Shown here one piece after another: positions 20,206-28,821 of a stretch of 64,000 bases of DNA. This DNA comes from Pseudomonas fluorescens (GTDB lineage Bacteria > Pseudomonadota > Gammaproteobacteria > Pseudomonadales > Pseudomonadaceae): assembly GCF_000968015.1 (NCBI RefSeq), contig NZ_LACH01000017.1, positions 186,001-250,000 of the forward strand. The letters run 5' to 3'. How positions within the stretch are numbered: position 1 is the stretch's first letter; every line of letters starts with the position of its first letter. Under the pieces are notes generated by a model. That model was not told where the DNA came from. It saw only the letters and a program-made list of their open reading frames with translations, and did no database searches. The position numbers were made by a program, and so were the translations under genes.

Positions 20206-21421
20206 AGCGGTTTCTGCAACAGTAGAGACCGATACCGCTTAGCAGGCTGTAACTCAGCAGGCCGACCCAGCCCACCGCGCTGGCCGGCCACAGCCCGACG
20301 ACCGGCGCCAGCCACACCAGCGGCACATTCGACGCCAGGCGCAGCAGCTCCAGCTTCAGCGCCCACGGGCGATTCTCCAGGGCCACGCCCAACGTAAACA
20401 AACCCAGCGCCACGGCACTCCAGCCGAGCACCAGCGCGGCGGTTGGCAAAGTCTGCTCCAGGTTCATCAAGTAGCTGCCCAGCGCGATGTAGACGCAGAA
20501 CTGCAATACGACGTAAAGCTGCTGACGCCCGTCCAGCGGCACCTCGAATTTACGGAACTGACTCAGGTCGGGCTTGTTCATCGGGTATTTGGCGGCCACA
20601 TCCGCCGGCCGCCAACCAGTGCGCATGAACCAGATGCGCAGCTTGTCCCATTTGCTTTGCGCACGCCGCGCGTCATCCCACAGCTGCGCATAGAACTGCA
20701 CGTTCGCCCACAACGGATTCCAGCTCGCCAGCGGCGTGGTGACGCCGAAAATCACCGGTTCGTTATCATCCTCTTCCTGGAACGAGCCAAATAGACGGTC
20801 CCAAATAATGAACACCCCACCGTAGTTGCGATCCATGTAGAGAGCGTTCTGCGCATGGTGAGCCCGATGATTGGACGGCGTGACGAAGAACCACTCGAAC
20901 CAGCCGAGCTTGGGAATGTGTTTGGTATGCACCCAGAATTGGTACAGCAAGTTCAGCGAGGCGACGCTGATGAACACCAGCAGCGGCACGCCGAGTACGG
21001 CCATCGGCAGGTAGAAGATCCAGCTCAGCAGGAAGCCGGTACTGGTCTGGCGCAGGGCCGTGGACAGGTTGTAGTCCTCGCTCTGGTGATGCACCGAATG
21101 CGCCGCCCAGAGGATGTTGCGTTCGTGGCCCATGCGATGCAGCCAGTAGTAGCAGAAGTCGTAGAGGACAAAGGCGAAGACCCAGACCCAAACGCTGTCA
21201 GCCGAGAGTTCGAACAGCGCCAGGTGTTTGAGGGCAAACGCATACGTCACCAGGCCGACGCCTTTGGTCAACAGGCCAGTGGTGGTCGACAGCACGCCGG
21301 TGCTCATGCTGTTGATCGCGTCAGCCACGCGATAATTGCTCACTCCGCGCCAACGGTCAGCCAGCAGTTCGACGGCAATCAGCACAAAGAAAAACGGCAC
21401 CGCATACAGAATGAAGTCCAT
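20186..21421 (-). CDS. Sterol desaturase / fatty acid hydroxylase family protein
   Basis: A 411-residue membrane di-iron oxygenase. The histidine clusters HRMGH (near 95), HSVHH (near 108) and HRAHH (near 185) are the expected metal ligands. Membrane helices flank them and a further hydrophobic region of four helices follows residue 300. The family inserts oxygen or double bonds into lipids or alkyl glycerols. The actual substrate is unknown. The C-terminal membrane extension is longer than in minimal members. Confidence 0.88.
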   Translation of the reverse strand: MDFILYAVPFFFVLIAVELLADRWRGVSNYRVADAINSMSTGVLSTTTGLLTKGVGLVTYAFALKHLALFELSADSVWVWVFAFVLYDFCYYWLHRMGHERNILWAAHSVHHQSEDYNLSTALRQTSTGFLLSWIFYLPMAVLGVPLLVFISVASLNLLYQFWVHTKHIPKLGWFEWFFVTPSNHRAHHAQNALYMDRNYGGVFIIWDRLFGSFQEEDDNEPVIFGVTTPLASWNPLWANVQFYAQLWDDARRAQSKWDKLRIWFMRTGWRPADVAAKYPMNKPDLSQFRKFEVPLDGRQQLYVVLQFCVYIALGSYLMNLEQTLPTAALVLGWSAVALGLFTLGVALENRPWALKLELLRLASNVPLVWLAPVVGLWPASAVGWVGLLSYSLLSGIGLYCCRNRFTRLAS

Positions 21422-21536
21422 GACGCGCCCTGATCGGAATCTTGAGGACAGATCCTAGGTGTAGCCGCGAATTAACCCTATGGCAACGAGTGACAAATTA
21501 GTGGACATTTAACGCCATGAATCTGGAGAAAAGCCC

Positions 21537-22205
21537 ATGAGCAAAAAAATTGCAGTGATCCTGTCCGGCTGTGGCGTGTACGACGGCGCCGAGATCCACG
21601 AAAGCGTGATCACCCTGCTGCGTCTGGACCAGCGGGGGGCTCAGGTGCAGTGCTTCGCACCGAACATCGCGCAGCTGCACGTGATCAACCACCTGACCGG
21701 CGAAGAAATGCCCGAGTCGCGCAACGTACTGGTCGAGTCGGCGCGGATCGCCCGAGGCAACATCAAGGATATTCGCGAAGCGGACGTGGAAGACTTCGAT
21801 GCGCTGATTGTTCCAGGCGGTTTCGGGGCGGCCAAGAACCTGTCGAACTTCGCCATCGAAGGCGCCGGCTGCACCGTGCAGCCGGAAGTCCTGGCGCTGG
21901 CTGAAGCCTTTGCCGAGGCCGGCAAACCGGTCGGGCTGATCTGCATCTCGCCGGCGCTCGCGGCGAAGATCTATGGACCGGGCGTGACCTGCACCATCGG
22001 CAACGACGCCGATACTGCCGCCGCCATGAACAAGATGGGCGCTACACACGCAGACTGCGCGGTCACTGACATCGTTGAAGATAAAGCACGCAAACTGGTC
22101 AGCACCCCGGCGTACATGCTGGCGCAATCGATCAGCGAAGCGGCCTCAGGCATCAACAAACTGGTGGACCGGGTACTGGAACTGACTCACGAAAACGATG
22201 AGTAA
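21537..22205 (+). CDS. elbB: Isoprenoid biosynthesis glyoxalase ElbB
   Basis: A 222-residue DJ-1/PfpI superfamily protein with the ElbB-specific opening KIAVILSGCGVYDGAEIHES, the strand-turn LIVPGGFGAAKNLSNFA and the nucleophile elbow GLICISPA bearing the conserved Cys. GGAGAAAAGCCC precedes the ATG. ElbB relatives have weak glyoxalase activity and are linked to isoprenoid output. A REP-type inverted repeat follows. Confidence 0.93.
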   Translation: MSKKIAVILSGCGVYDGAEIHESVITLLRLDQRGAQVQCFAPNIAQLHVINHLTGEEMPESRNVLVESARIARGNIKDIREADVEDFDALIVPGGFGAAKNLSNFAIEGAGCTVQPEVLALAEAFAEAGKPVGLICISPALAAKIYGPGVTCTIGNDADTAAAMNKMGATHADCAVTDIVEDKARKLVSTPAYMLAQSISEAASGINKLVDRVLELTHENDE

Positions 22206-22220
22206 AAGAGACGCAAGATC

Positions 22221-22315
22221 AAAAGATCGCAGGCTTCGCAAGCTCCTACAGGGACCGACGCTGTTTCTGGTTCAATGCAAACCTCTGTAGGAGCTGCCGC
22301 AGGCTGCGATCTTTT
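22221..22315. repeat. Inverted repeat, second family (aaaagatcgcaggctt type)
   Basis: aaaagatcgcaggcttcgca...gctcctacag pairs with ctgtaggagctgccgcaggctgcgatctttt across about 40 bases. A copy of the same family flanks the other side of yaiI (22790-22866) and a half copy lies near 53.9 kb. The right end touches the yaiI stop codon. Confidence 0.85.
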
Positions 22316-22770
22316 CAGGCTTTACGGGAAAGCCGCGTGAGGATCCGGTCCAGCGCATTGGCAAACGCCTGCTTCTCACGCTCGCCAAATGGCGCTGGCC
22401 CGCCGCTCATCTGCCCCTGTTCACGCAAATCGGTGAACAGGTTACGCACCGCCAATCGATCGCCCATGTTCTGCGCATCGAACTCTTTGCCCCGTGGATC
22501 CAGCGCCGCAACGCCCTTTTTCACCAGGCGATCGGCCAGCGGCACATCGCTACAGATCACCAATTCGCCGGGGACCGCGTATTCCACCAGGTAATCGTCT
22601 GCGGCATCCGGACCGCTTGGCACCACGATCAGCTTCACCAGGGCCAAACCCGGTTTGATCTGCGGCTGCCCGGCCACCAACACCACTTCGAACTGGCGCT
22701 TGAGGGCGAACTTCACCACCAGATCCTTGGCCGCCCGGGGGCAGGCGTCGGCATCGATCCACACACGCAT
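22315..22770 (-). CDS. YaiI/YqxD family protein (UPF0178, NYN-like fold)
   Basis: A 151-residue protein beginning MRVWIDADACPRAAKDLVVK, with the paired acidic residues of UPF0178, and ending in a basic tail. The ATG has AAGAGG nine bases before it. An ATG seven codons upstream lacks spacing. The fold group suggests a nuclease-like PIN/NYN domain, but no activity is established. Both sides are bounded by the same class of inverted repeat. Confidence 0.88.
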   Translation of the reverse strand: MRVWIDADACPRAAKDLVVKFALKRQFEVVLVAGQPQIKPGLALVKLIVVPSGPDAADDYLVEYAVPGELVICSDVPLADRLVKKGVAALDPRGKEFDAQNMGDRLAVRNLFTDLREQGQMSGGPAPFGEREKQAFANALDRILTRLSRKA

Positions 22771-22789
22771 GTTTTTACCTCTTAAAAGC

Positions 22790-22866
22790 AAAAGATCGCA
22801 GCCTTCGGCAGCTCCTACATGGGATCAACGTACACCCGTAGGAGCTGCCGAAGGCTGCGATCTTTT
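22790..22866. repeat. Inverted repeat, second family
   Basis: aaaagatcgcagccttcggc...agctcctaca at the left pairs with tgtaggagctgccgaaggctgcgatctttt at the right (one mismatched end), with only about 15 bases between. It lies 15 bases from the FTR1 stop and upstream of yaiI, so it could also end the FTR1 transcript. Confidence 0.85.
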
Positions 22867-22881
22867 ATAGGATCACTCGGA

Positions 22882-24780
22882 TCAGGAAACCTGCACCCGC
22901 CGCTTCTCAGCCATCCGACTACGGCTATACAGCACAATTATCGCAATGATCGCCACCGCCTGCGCACTCAGCGAATACGCATCAGCGTGGATCCCCAGCC
23001 AGTCGAAGTCAAAGAACGGCACCGGCCGGGTGCCGAAAATCCCGGCTTCCTGCAACGCCTTCACGCCATGCCCGGCAAACACCACCGACAACGCGCACAA
23101 CAGACCGGCGTTGATACTGAAAAACAGCGACAGCGGCAGTTTCGCCGAACCGCGCAAAATCACCCACGCCAGACCGACCAACAACACCAACGCCGTCGCA
23201 CCACCCGCCAGTACCGCGTTATGGCCCGCCGGACCCGCCTGCAACCACAGGGTCTCGTAGAACAGAATCACTTCAAACAGCTCGCGGTACACCGAGAAGA
23301 ACGCCAGCGTCGCAAACCCGAAACGCCCACCGCCGCCCACCAGGCTGCTCTTGATGTAATCCTTCCAGGCCGCCGCGTGACGACGGTCGTGCATCCATAC
23401 GCCGAGCCAAAGCACCATGACGGCGGCGAACAACGCCGTCGCGCCTTCCAGCAATTCACGCTGCGAGCCGCTGACATCGATCACGTACGCCGCCAACGCC
23501 CAAGTCCCGAGACCCGCCAGCAGCGCCAGCCCCCAGCCGACGTTGACACTGCGAGCCGCCGATTGCTGGCCGGTATTGCGCAGGAACGCGAGGATCGCCG
23601 CGAGCACCAGAATCGCTTCCAGGCCTTCGCGCAACAGAATCAACAAACCGGAGATGTAGCTCAGGGACCAACTCAAACCATCGCTGCCCAGCAGGCCGGC
23701 GGATTCCTTCAACTTGGCCTTGGCCGTGTCCAGGCGCTGTTGGGCCTGGGCCACTGGCAAACCGTCCTGCAACGACTGACGGTACGCCATCAGCGATTTT
23801 TCAGTGTCTTTGCGCACGTTGGTGTCGACGTTATCCAGAGAACTTTCTACCAGTTCGAAGCCCTCCAGATAAGCCGCCACCGACAGGTCATAGGCCTGAT
23901 CGTGATCGCCGGCACGGTAGGCCGCGATGCTCTTGTCCAGCGTTGCGGCGGTGTAGTCGAGCAACTGCGCCGGGCCACGCTTGACCTGCGGCGGTTGCGC
24001 CCGTTGCGCACGGTAGGTCGCCGCCGCTTGCGGCCCCTCGGCAACCTGCACTTCTGCGGGAGTCTGACGGGCCAGGTCGGCGATGTTGTAGGTCTTTTCG
24101 GATTTTGCAGCAGCCGGATCGGCGCTAAAGCTGGCGATGTAGGTCGCCAGGTCCCAACGCTGACGATCGTCCAGCTGATCGGCGAAGGCTGGCATATCGG
24201 TGCCTTCGACACCGAGGCCCAAGGTGCTGTAGATCGCGTAGAGGCTCAGGTGATCCAGCCGCGCCGCATCACGCAGATTGGACGGTGGCGGTGTCAGACC
24301 GACACCCGCCGGGCCATCCCCGGCACCCGCGTCGCCGTGGCACACCGAACAATGCTGAGCGTACAACGGCGCACCACGGGTCGGATCCGGCGTAATGATT
24401 GGCGCTTGGCTGACTTCATAGGTCACGGCCAACTTGGCGCCGAGTTGCCGCGCCTGGCGGCCGACGTCCGCGCCGTCCTGACGCGCAGTGATCGCGTTGC
24501 GCAGCGTGCTGACACCCTGCTCCAGCCCGGCTTTTTCCGGTTTGGCCGGCATCGCGGCGATCAAGCCTTGCAGCGCCTTGATGGATGCCAGTTGCTCTTG
24601 GTATTCGGACTCATTAATGACTTTGCCCGCTTGCACTGTTTCCGGGTAATCCGCGCCGATGTAATCGAGCAAATGCAGCGCTTGAGGCGCGCCTTCCACG
24701 GTGTCGGCCAGCAGGTTGAAACTGCAAAGGGCAAACAGCGGCAATACCAGCCAGGCCAGGAATCGGGACGGGGCAGTCAT
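22882..24780 (-). CDS. Cytochrome c / FTR1 family iron permease fusion
   Basis: A 632-residue two-module protein. After a signal peptide (MTAPSRFLAWLVLPLFALCS...), residues 25-230 form a periplasmic part with a c-type heme motif Cys144-S-V-Cys147-His148 and a downstream MPAF that could supply the axial Met. From about residue 360 comes an FTR1 permease with ILLREGLEAILVLAAILAF and YRELFEVILFYETLW, the two acidic R-E-x-x-E iron motifs, and about seven membrane helices. The family takes up ferrous iron with oxidation. The fused cytochrome may accept the electrons. A Fur-like box overlaps the ribosome site. Confidence 0.92.
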   Translation of the reverse strand: MTAPSRFLAWLVLPLFALCSFNLLADTVEGAPQALHLLDYIGADYPETVQAGKVINESEYQEQLASIKALQGLIAAMPAKPEKAGLEQGVSTLRNAITARQDGADVGRQARQLGAKLAVTYEVSQAPIITPDPTRGAPLYAQHCSVCHGDAGAGDGPAGVGLTPPPSNLRDAARLDHLSLYAIYSTLGLGVEGTDMPAFADQLDDRQRWDLATYIASFSADPAAAKSEKTYNIADLARQTPAEVQVAEGPQAAATYRAQRAQPPQVKRGPAQLLDYTAATLDKSIAAYRAGDHDQAYDLSVAAYLEGFELVESSLDNVDTNVRKDTEKSLMAYRQSLQDGLPVAQAQQRLDTAKAKLKESAGLLGSDGLSWSLSYISGLLILLREGLEAILVLAAILAFLRNTGQQSAARSVNVGWGLALLAGLGTWALAAYVIDVSGSQRELLEGATALFAAVMVLWLGVWMHDRRHAAAWKDYIKSSLVGGGGRFGFATLAFFSVYRELFEVILFYETLWLQAGPAGHNAVLAGGATALVLLVGLAWVILRGSAKLPLSLFFSINAGLLCALSVVFAGHGVKALQEAGIFGTRPVPFFDFDWLGIHADAYSLSAQAVAIIAIIVLYSRSRMAEKRRVQVS

Positions 24781-24781
24781 G

Positions 24782-24794
24782 AATGAATCTCAAT
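24782..24794 (-). promoter_or_regulatory. Candidate Fur box at the FTR1 start
   Basis: On the minus strand ATTGAGATTCATT matches 11 of 13 positions of the core AATGAGAATCATT of Pseudomonas Fur sites. It is immediately upstream of the start codon of an iron permease, which fits iron repression, but a single imperfect box is weak evidence. Confidence 0.4.
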
Positions 24795-24887
24795 TGGAAA
24801 TAAGAAGTAACACATTGTTCACTTCCAATGACTTTCACTCAAGCGTTGTTCGCAAGTACCGCCGTTTTTGCACGGGTTCGGGCCATG

Positions 24888-24917
24888 AAAAAGGCGACCT
24901 CGAGGGTCGCCTTTTTT
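24888..24917 (-). terminator. Rho-independent terminator of the LysE gene
   Basis: AAAAAGGCGACC-tcgag-GGTCGCCTTTTTT is a perfect 12-base stem. It lies 14 bases past the LysE stop and 107 bases ahead of the FTR1 start, isolating the two units. Confidence 0.9.
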
Positions 24918-24930
24918 GTGCCTGGCGGTT

Positions 24931-25563
24931 TTACACCACCGCTTTGCGAAGGGTCGCCATGAACGCAGCGGCGCCAATGAACAGTCCCGCAAACGTACGG
25001 TTCATGCGTCTTTGCTGCTTCGGCGTGCGCAACATGCGCAGCACCTTGGATGCCAGCCCGGTGTAACCGGCCATGACAATCAGGTCGACGCAGATCATGG
25101 TCACTCCGAGGATCAGGTACTGCGCCACCAGCGGTGCATGCGGATCAATGAATTGCGGCAATACCGCGAGCATGAACACCAACGCCTTGGGGTTGCTGAC
25201 GTTCACCAGAAAACCCCGGAACACCAGCGCCATCGGCTTGCCGATTTGCCGGACGGCCGCGTCGTCGCTCATGTCATTGGGCAGTGCGCGCCATTGCTTG
25301 ACCGCCAGGTAAACCAGATAGGCCACGCCAAACCATTTGATCGCATAGAAAGCGCTGGCCGACGCCGCGAGGATTGCACCGACACCGGCAGCGACAATCG
25401 CAATCTGTAGCGCCAGACCCAATTGCAGGCCCAGAGCGTTCCAATAACCGCGCCAGAAACCGTATCGCAGACCGCTGGACATCGACGCAATGGCGCCGGC
25501 ACCAGGCGACAGACTGATCACCCAGCAGGCGGCAAAAAACGCCAGCCATGTTTGAAACTCCAT
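24931..25563 (-). CDS. LysE family amino acid exporter
   Basis: A 210-residue inner-membrane protein with six hydrophobic segments. The start MEFQTWLAFFAACWVISLSPGAGAI carries the LysE/RhtB signature (P-G near residue 21), followed by GLRYGFWRGYWNALGLQLG and the NPKALVFMLAVLPQFI motif near residue 130. The family exports amino acids, homoserine lactone or threonine. The substrate is not predictable. It is monocistronic, with a terminator downstream and a REPIN upstream. Confidence 0.9.
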   Translation of the reverse strand: MEFQTWLAFFAACWVISLSPGAGAIASMSSGLRYGFWRGYWNALGLQLGLALQIAIVAAGVGAILAASASAFYAIKWFGVAYLVYLAVKQWRALPNDMSDDAAVRQIGKPMALVFRGFLVNVSNPKALVFMLAVLPQFIDPHAPLVAQYLILGVTMICVDLIVMAGYTGLASKVLRMLRTPKQQRRMNRTFAGLFIGAAAFMATLRKAVV

Positions 25564-25681
25564 CGCACACCTCGACTCAGACTCGTGACAGACGTCTAAG
25601 CTAATGCGGCTTTGGGCCGATGACCATCGTTTTTTGCAGGATAAGGGGGCTGCCGACCAGCGTTTGCGCCTGTGATGACCC

Positions 25682-25773
25682 CATCGCGAGCAAGCTCGCT
25701 CCCACACTGGATCTTCAGTGGACACAATATTTGTGAACAACACTGATCCACTGTGGGAGCGGGCTTGCTCCGG
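25682..25773. repeat. REPIN
   Basis: catcgcgagcaagctcgctc at the left and ctgtgggagcgggcttgctc at the right, inverted, with about 40 bases between. The right arm is diverged at its end (ccgggcgg in place of gcgatg). Confidence 0.8.
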
Positions 25774-25814
25774 GCGGCGTTCCGACGAAAGCGGTCTATC
25801 AGGTAACAGAAGGC

Positions 25815-26396
25815 TTACTTTTCGAAACCACTGGAAGGGAATACATCGCTGCCGCGCCAGCGTCGCACCGAGCGCTGGAAGAACAGGCTGTTGGGCACTT
25901 GCACCATGGCGCTGCCGGTGCCGAGTTCTTCGGCTTCGATCAGCGTGGTGTAGAGCAGATTGATTGCCACCACCCGGCCTTTGACGCCGGGCTTGTCGGT
26001 GGTGTCCACCAACTCGACCACGTCGCCGAGACGGAACGGGCCGACGGTGAAGATCAGGATTGCGCACAACAGATTCGAGAGCACGCTCCACATGGCGAAG
26101 AACGCCACTGCCGCCACCGCGACAAACCCGGACAACGCGGTCCAGAGCACCGTTGCCGACACCCCGAGGCGTTCTAGCACGAAGATCAGCGCGCTGCCCA
26201 TAATCAGCCAGCGCAGACCACCGCGCAGCGGCATCAGCAATTGTGGGGGCAACGGATAACGCTCACCCAAGCGAGTCAGGCACTTGGCGACGAAACGCTG
26301 GGCAACATATCCCGCCAACAGAATCAGCAGGATCTGCACGAAGAGCCAGATCGGCTCGATCCATACGGCAGGCAATGGAAGCTTGAAGGCTTCCAT
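25815..26396 (-). CDS. Small mechanosensitive channel (MscS family)
   Basis: A 193-residue short MscS. Three hydrophobic segments lie in residues 12-115. The pore-lining helix region is FVAVAAVAFFAMWSVLSNLLCAILIF and is followed by the beta domain motif GPFRLGDVVELVD and VPNSLFFQRSV. The usual C-terminal alpha/beta cytoplasmic domain is absent, so the cage is minimal. Its start overlaps the stop of the upstream ABC-F gene by one base (TGATG), so the two are co-translated. Confidence 0.88.
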   Translation of the reverse strand: MEAFKLPLPAVWIEPIWLFVQILLILLAGYVAQRFVAKCLTRLGERYPLPPQLLMPLRGGLRWLIMGSALIFVLERLGVSATVLWTALSGFVAVAAVAFFAMWSVLSNLLCAILIFTVGPFRLGDVVELVDTTDKPGVKGRVVAINLLYTTLIEAEELGTGSAMVQVPNSLFFQRSVRRWRGSDVFPSSGFEK

Positions 26397-28306
26397 CAGG
26401 ACAGAGCCTCCAGCTCCGCCTGCATGCTTTCGAGCAGTTCCAGCGCTTCCATCCAGGCTTCTTCCAGCTCGGCTTCACGGACCTTCAGCTTGGCCTGTTC
26501 GGCCAGCAGGTCACGCAAGTCGTTCTTGCGCGCCGGCTCGTAAATGTCGCTGTCGCCGAGGCTGGCATCGATCTTCGCCAGTTTCTCGTGCAGCTTGCCC
26601 AGCTCGGCTTCGAGCTTGTCAGCCTCGCGCTTGTGCGGCGCCAGTTGCTGACGCAACGCTGCGGCGGCCTGGCGCTGGGCTTTCTTGTCGGTCTTGTCCG
26701 GATTGACCGGCGTGTTACTGACGGGCGCATTGCGCTGGCGGTAGTCCACCAGCCAACGGGTGTAGTCTTCCAGGTCGCCGTCGAATTCCTCGACCTTGCC
26801 GTCCGCCACCAGATAGAAATTGTCGGTGGTGCTTTTGAGCAAATGGCGATCGTGGGAGACCACCAGTACCGCGCCACTGAATTCCTGTAGGGCCATGGTC
26901 AGCGCCAGGCGCATTTCCAAGTCCAGGTGGTTGGTCGGTTCGTCGAGCAGCAGCAGGTTCGGCCGGCCCCAGGCGATCAACGCCAGCGCCAGGCGCGCTT
27001 TTTCGCCACCGGAGAAGTTCAGCACCGGCTCATCGATCCGCGCGCCGCGGAAGTCGAAACCACCGAGGAAGTCGCGCAGCGTCTGCTCGCGCTCGGTCGG
27101 CGCCAGGCGCTGCATGTGCAGCAACGGGCTGGCCTTGGAGTCGAGTGAGTCCAGCTGATGCTGGGCGAAGTAGCCGACGACGGTGTTCTCGCCACGGGTC
27201 AGTCGGCCGGATAACGGCTCGAGTTCACCGGCGAGGTTTTTGATCAGGGTCGATTTACCGGCACCGTTCGGGCCAAGCAAACCGATCCGCGCACCGGGGG
27301 TCAGTTGCAGCTTGACCTTCTCCAACACGGCTCGCTCGCCGTAACCCAGTCGGGCGTCGGAGAGGTCAATCAACGGGCTGGAGATTTTTACTGATTCGCG
27401 GAAAACGAAATCGAATGGCGAATCGACGTGGGCGGCGGACAGCTCTTCCATCCGCTCCAGCGCCTTGATCCGGCTCTGGGCCTGACGGGCCTTGGTGGCC
27501 TGGGCCTTGAAGCGGGCGATGTAGCTTTCCATGTGCGCACGTTGCGCCTGCTGCTTCTCGTAGGCCTGCTGTTGCTGGGCCAGACGTTCGGCACGGGCGC
27601 GTTCGAAGGCGCTGTAACCACCGCGATACAGGGTGATCTTGCGCTGATCGACGTGGGCCACGTGATCGACCACGGCATCGAGGAAGTCCCGGTCGTGGGA
27701 AATCAGCATCAAGGTGCCGGGATAGCTTTTGAGCCATTCTTCGAGCCAGATGATGGCGTCGAGGTCCAAGTGGTTGGTCGGTTCGTCGAGCAACAACAAG
27801 TCCGAAGGGCACATCAAAGCCTGCGCCAGGTTCAGACGCATCCGCCAACCACCAGAGAAATCTCCTACCTGGCGATCCATCTGTTCATTGGTGAACCCAA
27901 GGCCGGCCAGCAGCTTTCGGGCCCGAGCGTCGGCGGTGTATCCGTCGGCGCTGTCGAGTTCCGAGTGCAGGCGGGCCTGAGCGGTACCGTCATGGGCCGC
28001 TTCGGCTGCCGCGAGGTCGCGTTGCACCTCGCGCAGGCGCAGGTCGCCATCGAGCACATAGTCGACCGCCACCCGATCGAGGGTGTCGATCTCCTGGCGC
28101 ATGTGGGCGATGCGCCAGTCCGCCGGCAGGAAGCAATCACCCGAGTCCGGGTGCAGGTCACCCAGAAGCAAGGCGAACAGGCTCGATTTGCCGGCGCCGT
28201 TGGCACCGATGAGGCCGGCTTTGTGGCCGGCGTGCAGGGTCAGCTCAGCGTCTTCTAGCAGACGTTGAGGGCCACGCTGTAAAGTCAGGTTCTGAAGTCG
28301 AATCAT
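26396..28306 (-). CDS. ABC-F ATPase, YheS-like
   Basis: A 636-residue protein with two ABC domains and no membrane segments. Walker A motifs are GANGAGKSS and GPNGAGKST. Both halves carry LLLDEPTNHLDL, the ABC-F hallmark. An inter-domain linker lies near residues 240-300 (RAERLAQQQQAYEKQQAQRA) and a C-terminal coiled coil ends MQAELEAL. The start at MIRLQNLTLQRG is chosen by family alignment. Length matches YheS. ABC-F proteins act at the ribosomal E site to relieve stalling. The downstream MscS gene is coupled to it. Confidence 0.93.
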   Translation of the reverse strand: MIRLQNLTLQRGPQRLLEDAELTLHAGHKAGLIGANGAGKSSLFALLLGDLHPDSGDCFLPADWRIAHMRQEIDTLDRVAVDYVLDGDLRLREVQRDLAAAEAAHDGTAQARLHSELDSADGYTADARARKLLAGLGFTNEQMDRQVGDFSGGWRMRLNLAQALMCPSDLLLLDEPTNHLDLDAIIWLEEWLKSYPGTLMLISHDRDFLDAVVDHVAHVDQRKITLYRGGYSAFERARAERLAQQQQAYEKQQAQRAHMESYIARFKAQATKARQAQSRIKALERMEELSAAHVDSPFDFVFRESVKISSPLIDLSDARLGYGERAVLEKVKLQLTPGARIGLLGPNGAGKSTLIKNLAGELEPLSGRLTRGENTVVGYFAQHQLDSLDSKASPLLHMQRLAPTEREQTLRDFLGGFDFRGARIDEPVLNFSGGEKARLALALIAWGRPNLLLLDEPTNHLDLEMRLALTMALQEFSGAVLVVSHDRHLLKSTTDNFYLVADGKVEEFDGDLEDYTRWLVDYRQRNAPVSNTPVNPDKTDKKAQRQAAAALRQQLAPHKREADKLEAELGKLHEKLAKIDASLGDSDIYEPARKNDLRDLLAEQAKLKVREAELEEAWMEALELLESMQAELEALS

Positions 28307-28356
28307 AATGGCGGCGGAGTCTACCAGCTTCGCTCGCAACTGGCGCGAGTAGCACT

Positions 28357-28821
28357 ATGTCCTCTGACCTGTGGAGCTTTTCCCTTAGTACTTACGCCCG
28401 TCCCGGCGTTGAACCCGCCTGCCTGCAATTACAGTCGGCGGGTATCAATGTGTGCTTGCTGCTCTGCGGGCTGTGGCTGGGAGATCGTGGTGTCGCCTGT
28501 AACGAACACCGATTGCAGCAACTGCGTAACGTGGCCGAGCCGTGGGACGCAGACGTGGTACGCCCGCTACGAGCCTTGCGGGTGAATTGGAAAGTCGCCG
28601 CCGCCGACGATGGCGAACTGAATGCTTTGCGCGAGCAAGTGAAGGCACTCGAACTGGAAGCCGAGCGACATCTGTTGGTGCGACTGGAACGATCGGCGCA
28701 GAGCTGGCCGCAAGGTGAGGCGACCGATCTATCGGCCTGGCTGAACGGTGTGGCGGCAGGCGCCGCCCACCTGGACCGCGACGCGCTGCATCAGCTGCGC
28801 GTCGCGGTAACCGGCACTTAG
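28357..28821 (+). CDS. TIGR02444 family protein
   Basis: A 154-residue protein beginning MSSDLWSFSLSTYARPGVEPACLQLQ, the opening of TIGR02444 proteins of gamma-proteobacteria, mostly helical with LLCGLWLGDRGVACN. Its function is unknown. It is divergent from the ABC-F gene and its stop overlaps the end of the convergent algP by four bases. The longer region of Ala/Gly-rich plus-strand frame downstream is only algP read backwards. Confidence 0.85.
   Translation: MSSDLWSFSLSTYARPGVEPACLQLQSAGINVCLLLCGLWLGDRGVACNEHRLQQLRNVAEPWDADVVRPLRALRVNWKVAAADDGELNALREQVKALELEAERHLLVRLERSAQSWPQGEATDLSAWLNGVAAGAAHLDRDALHQLRVAVTGT

Noticed and set aside
22819..24786. A 655-codon plus-strand frame opposite the FTR1 gene
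   Set aside because: Gln/Arg-rich antisense frame; the FTR1 fusion on the other strand has signal peptide, heme and permease motifs.
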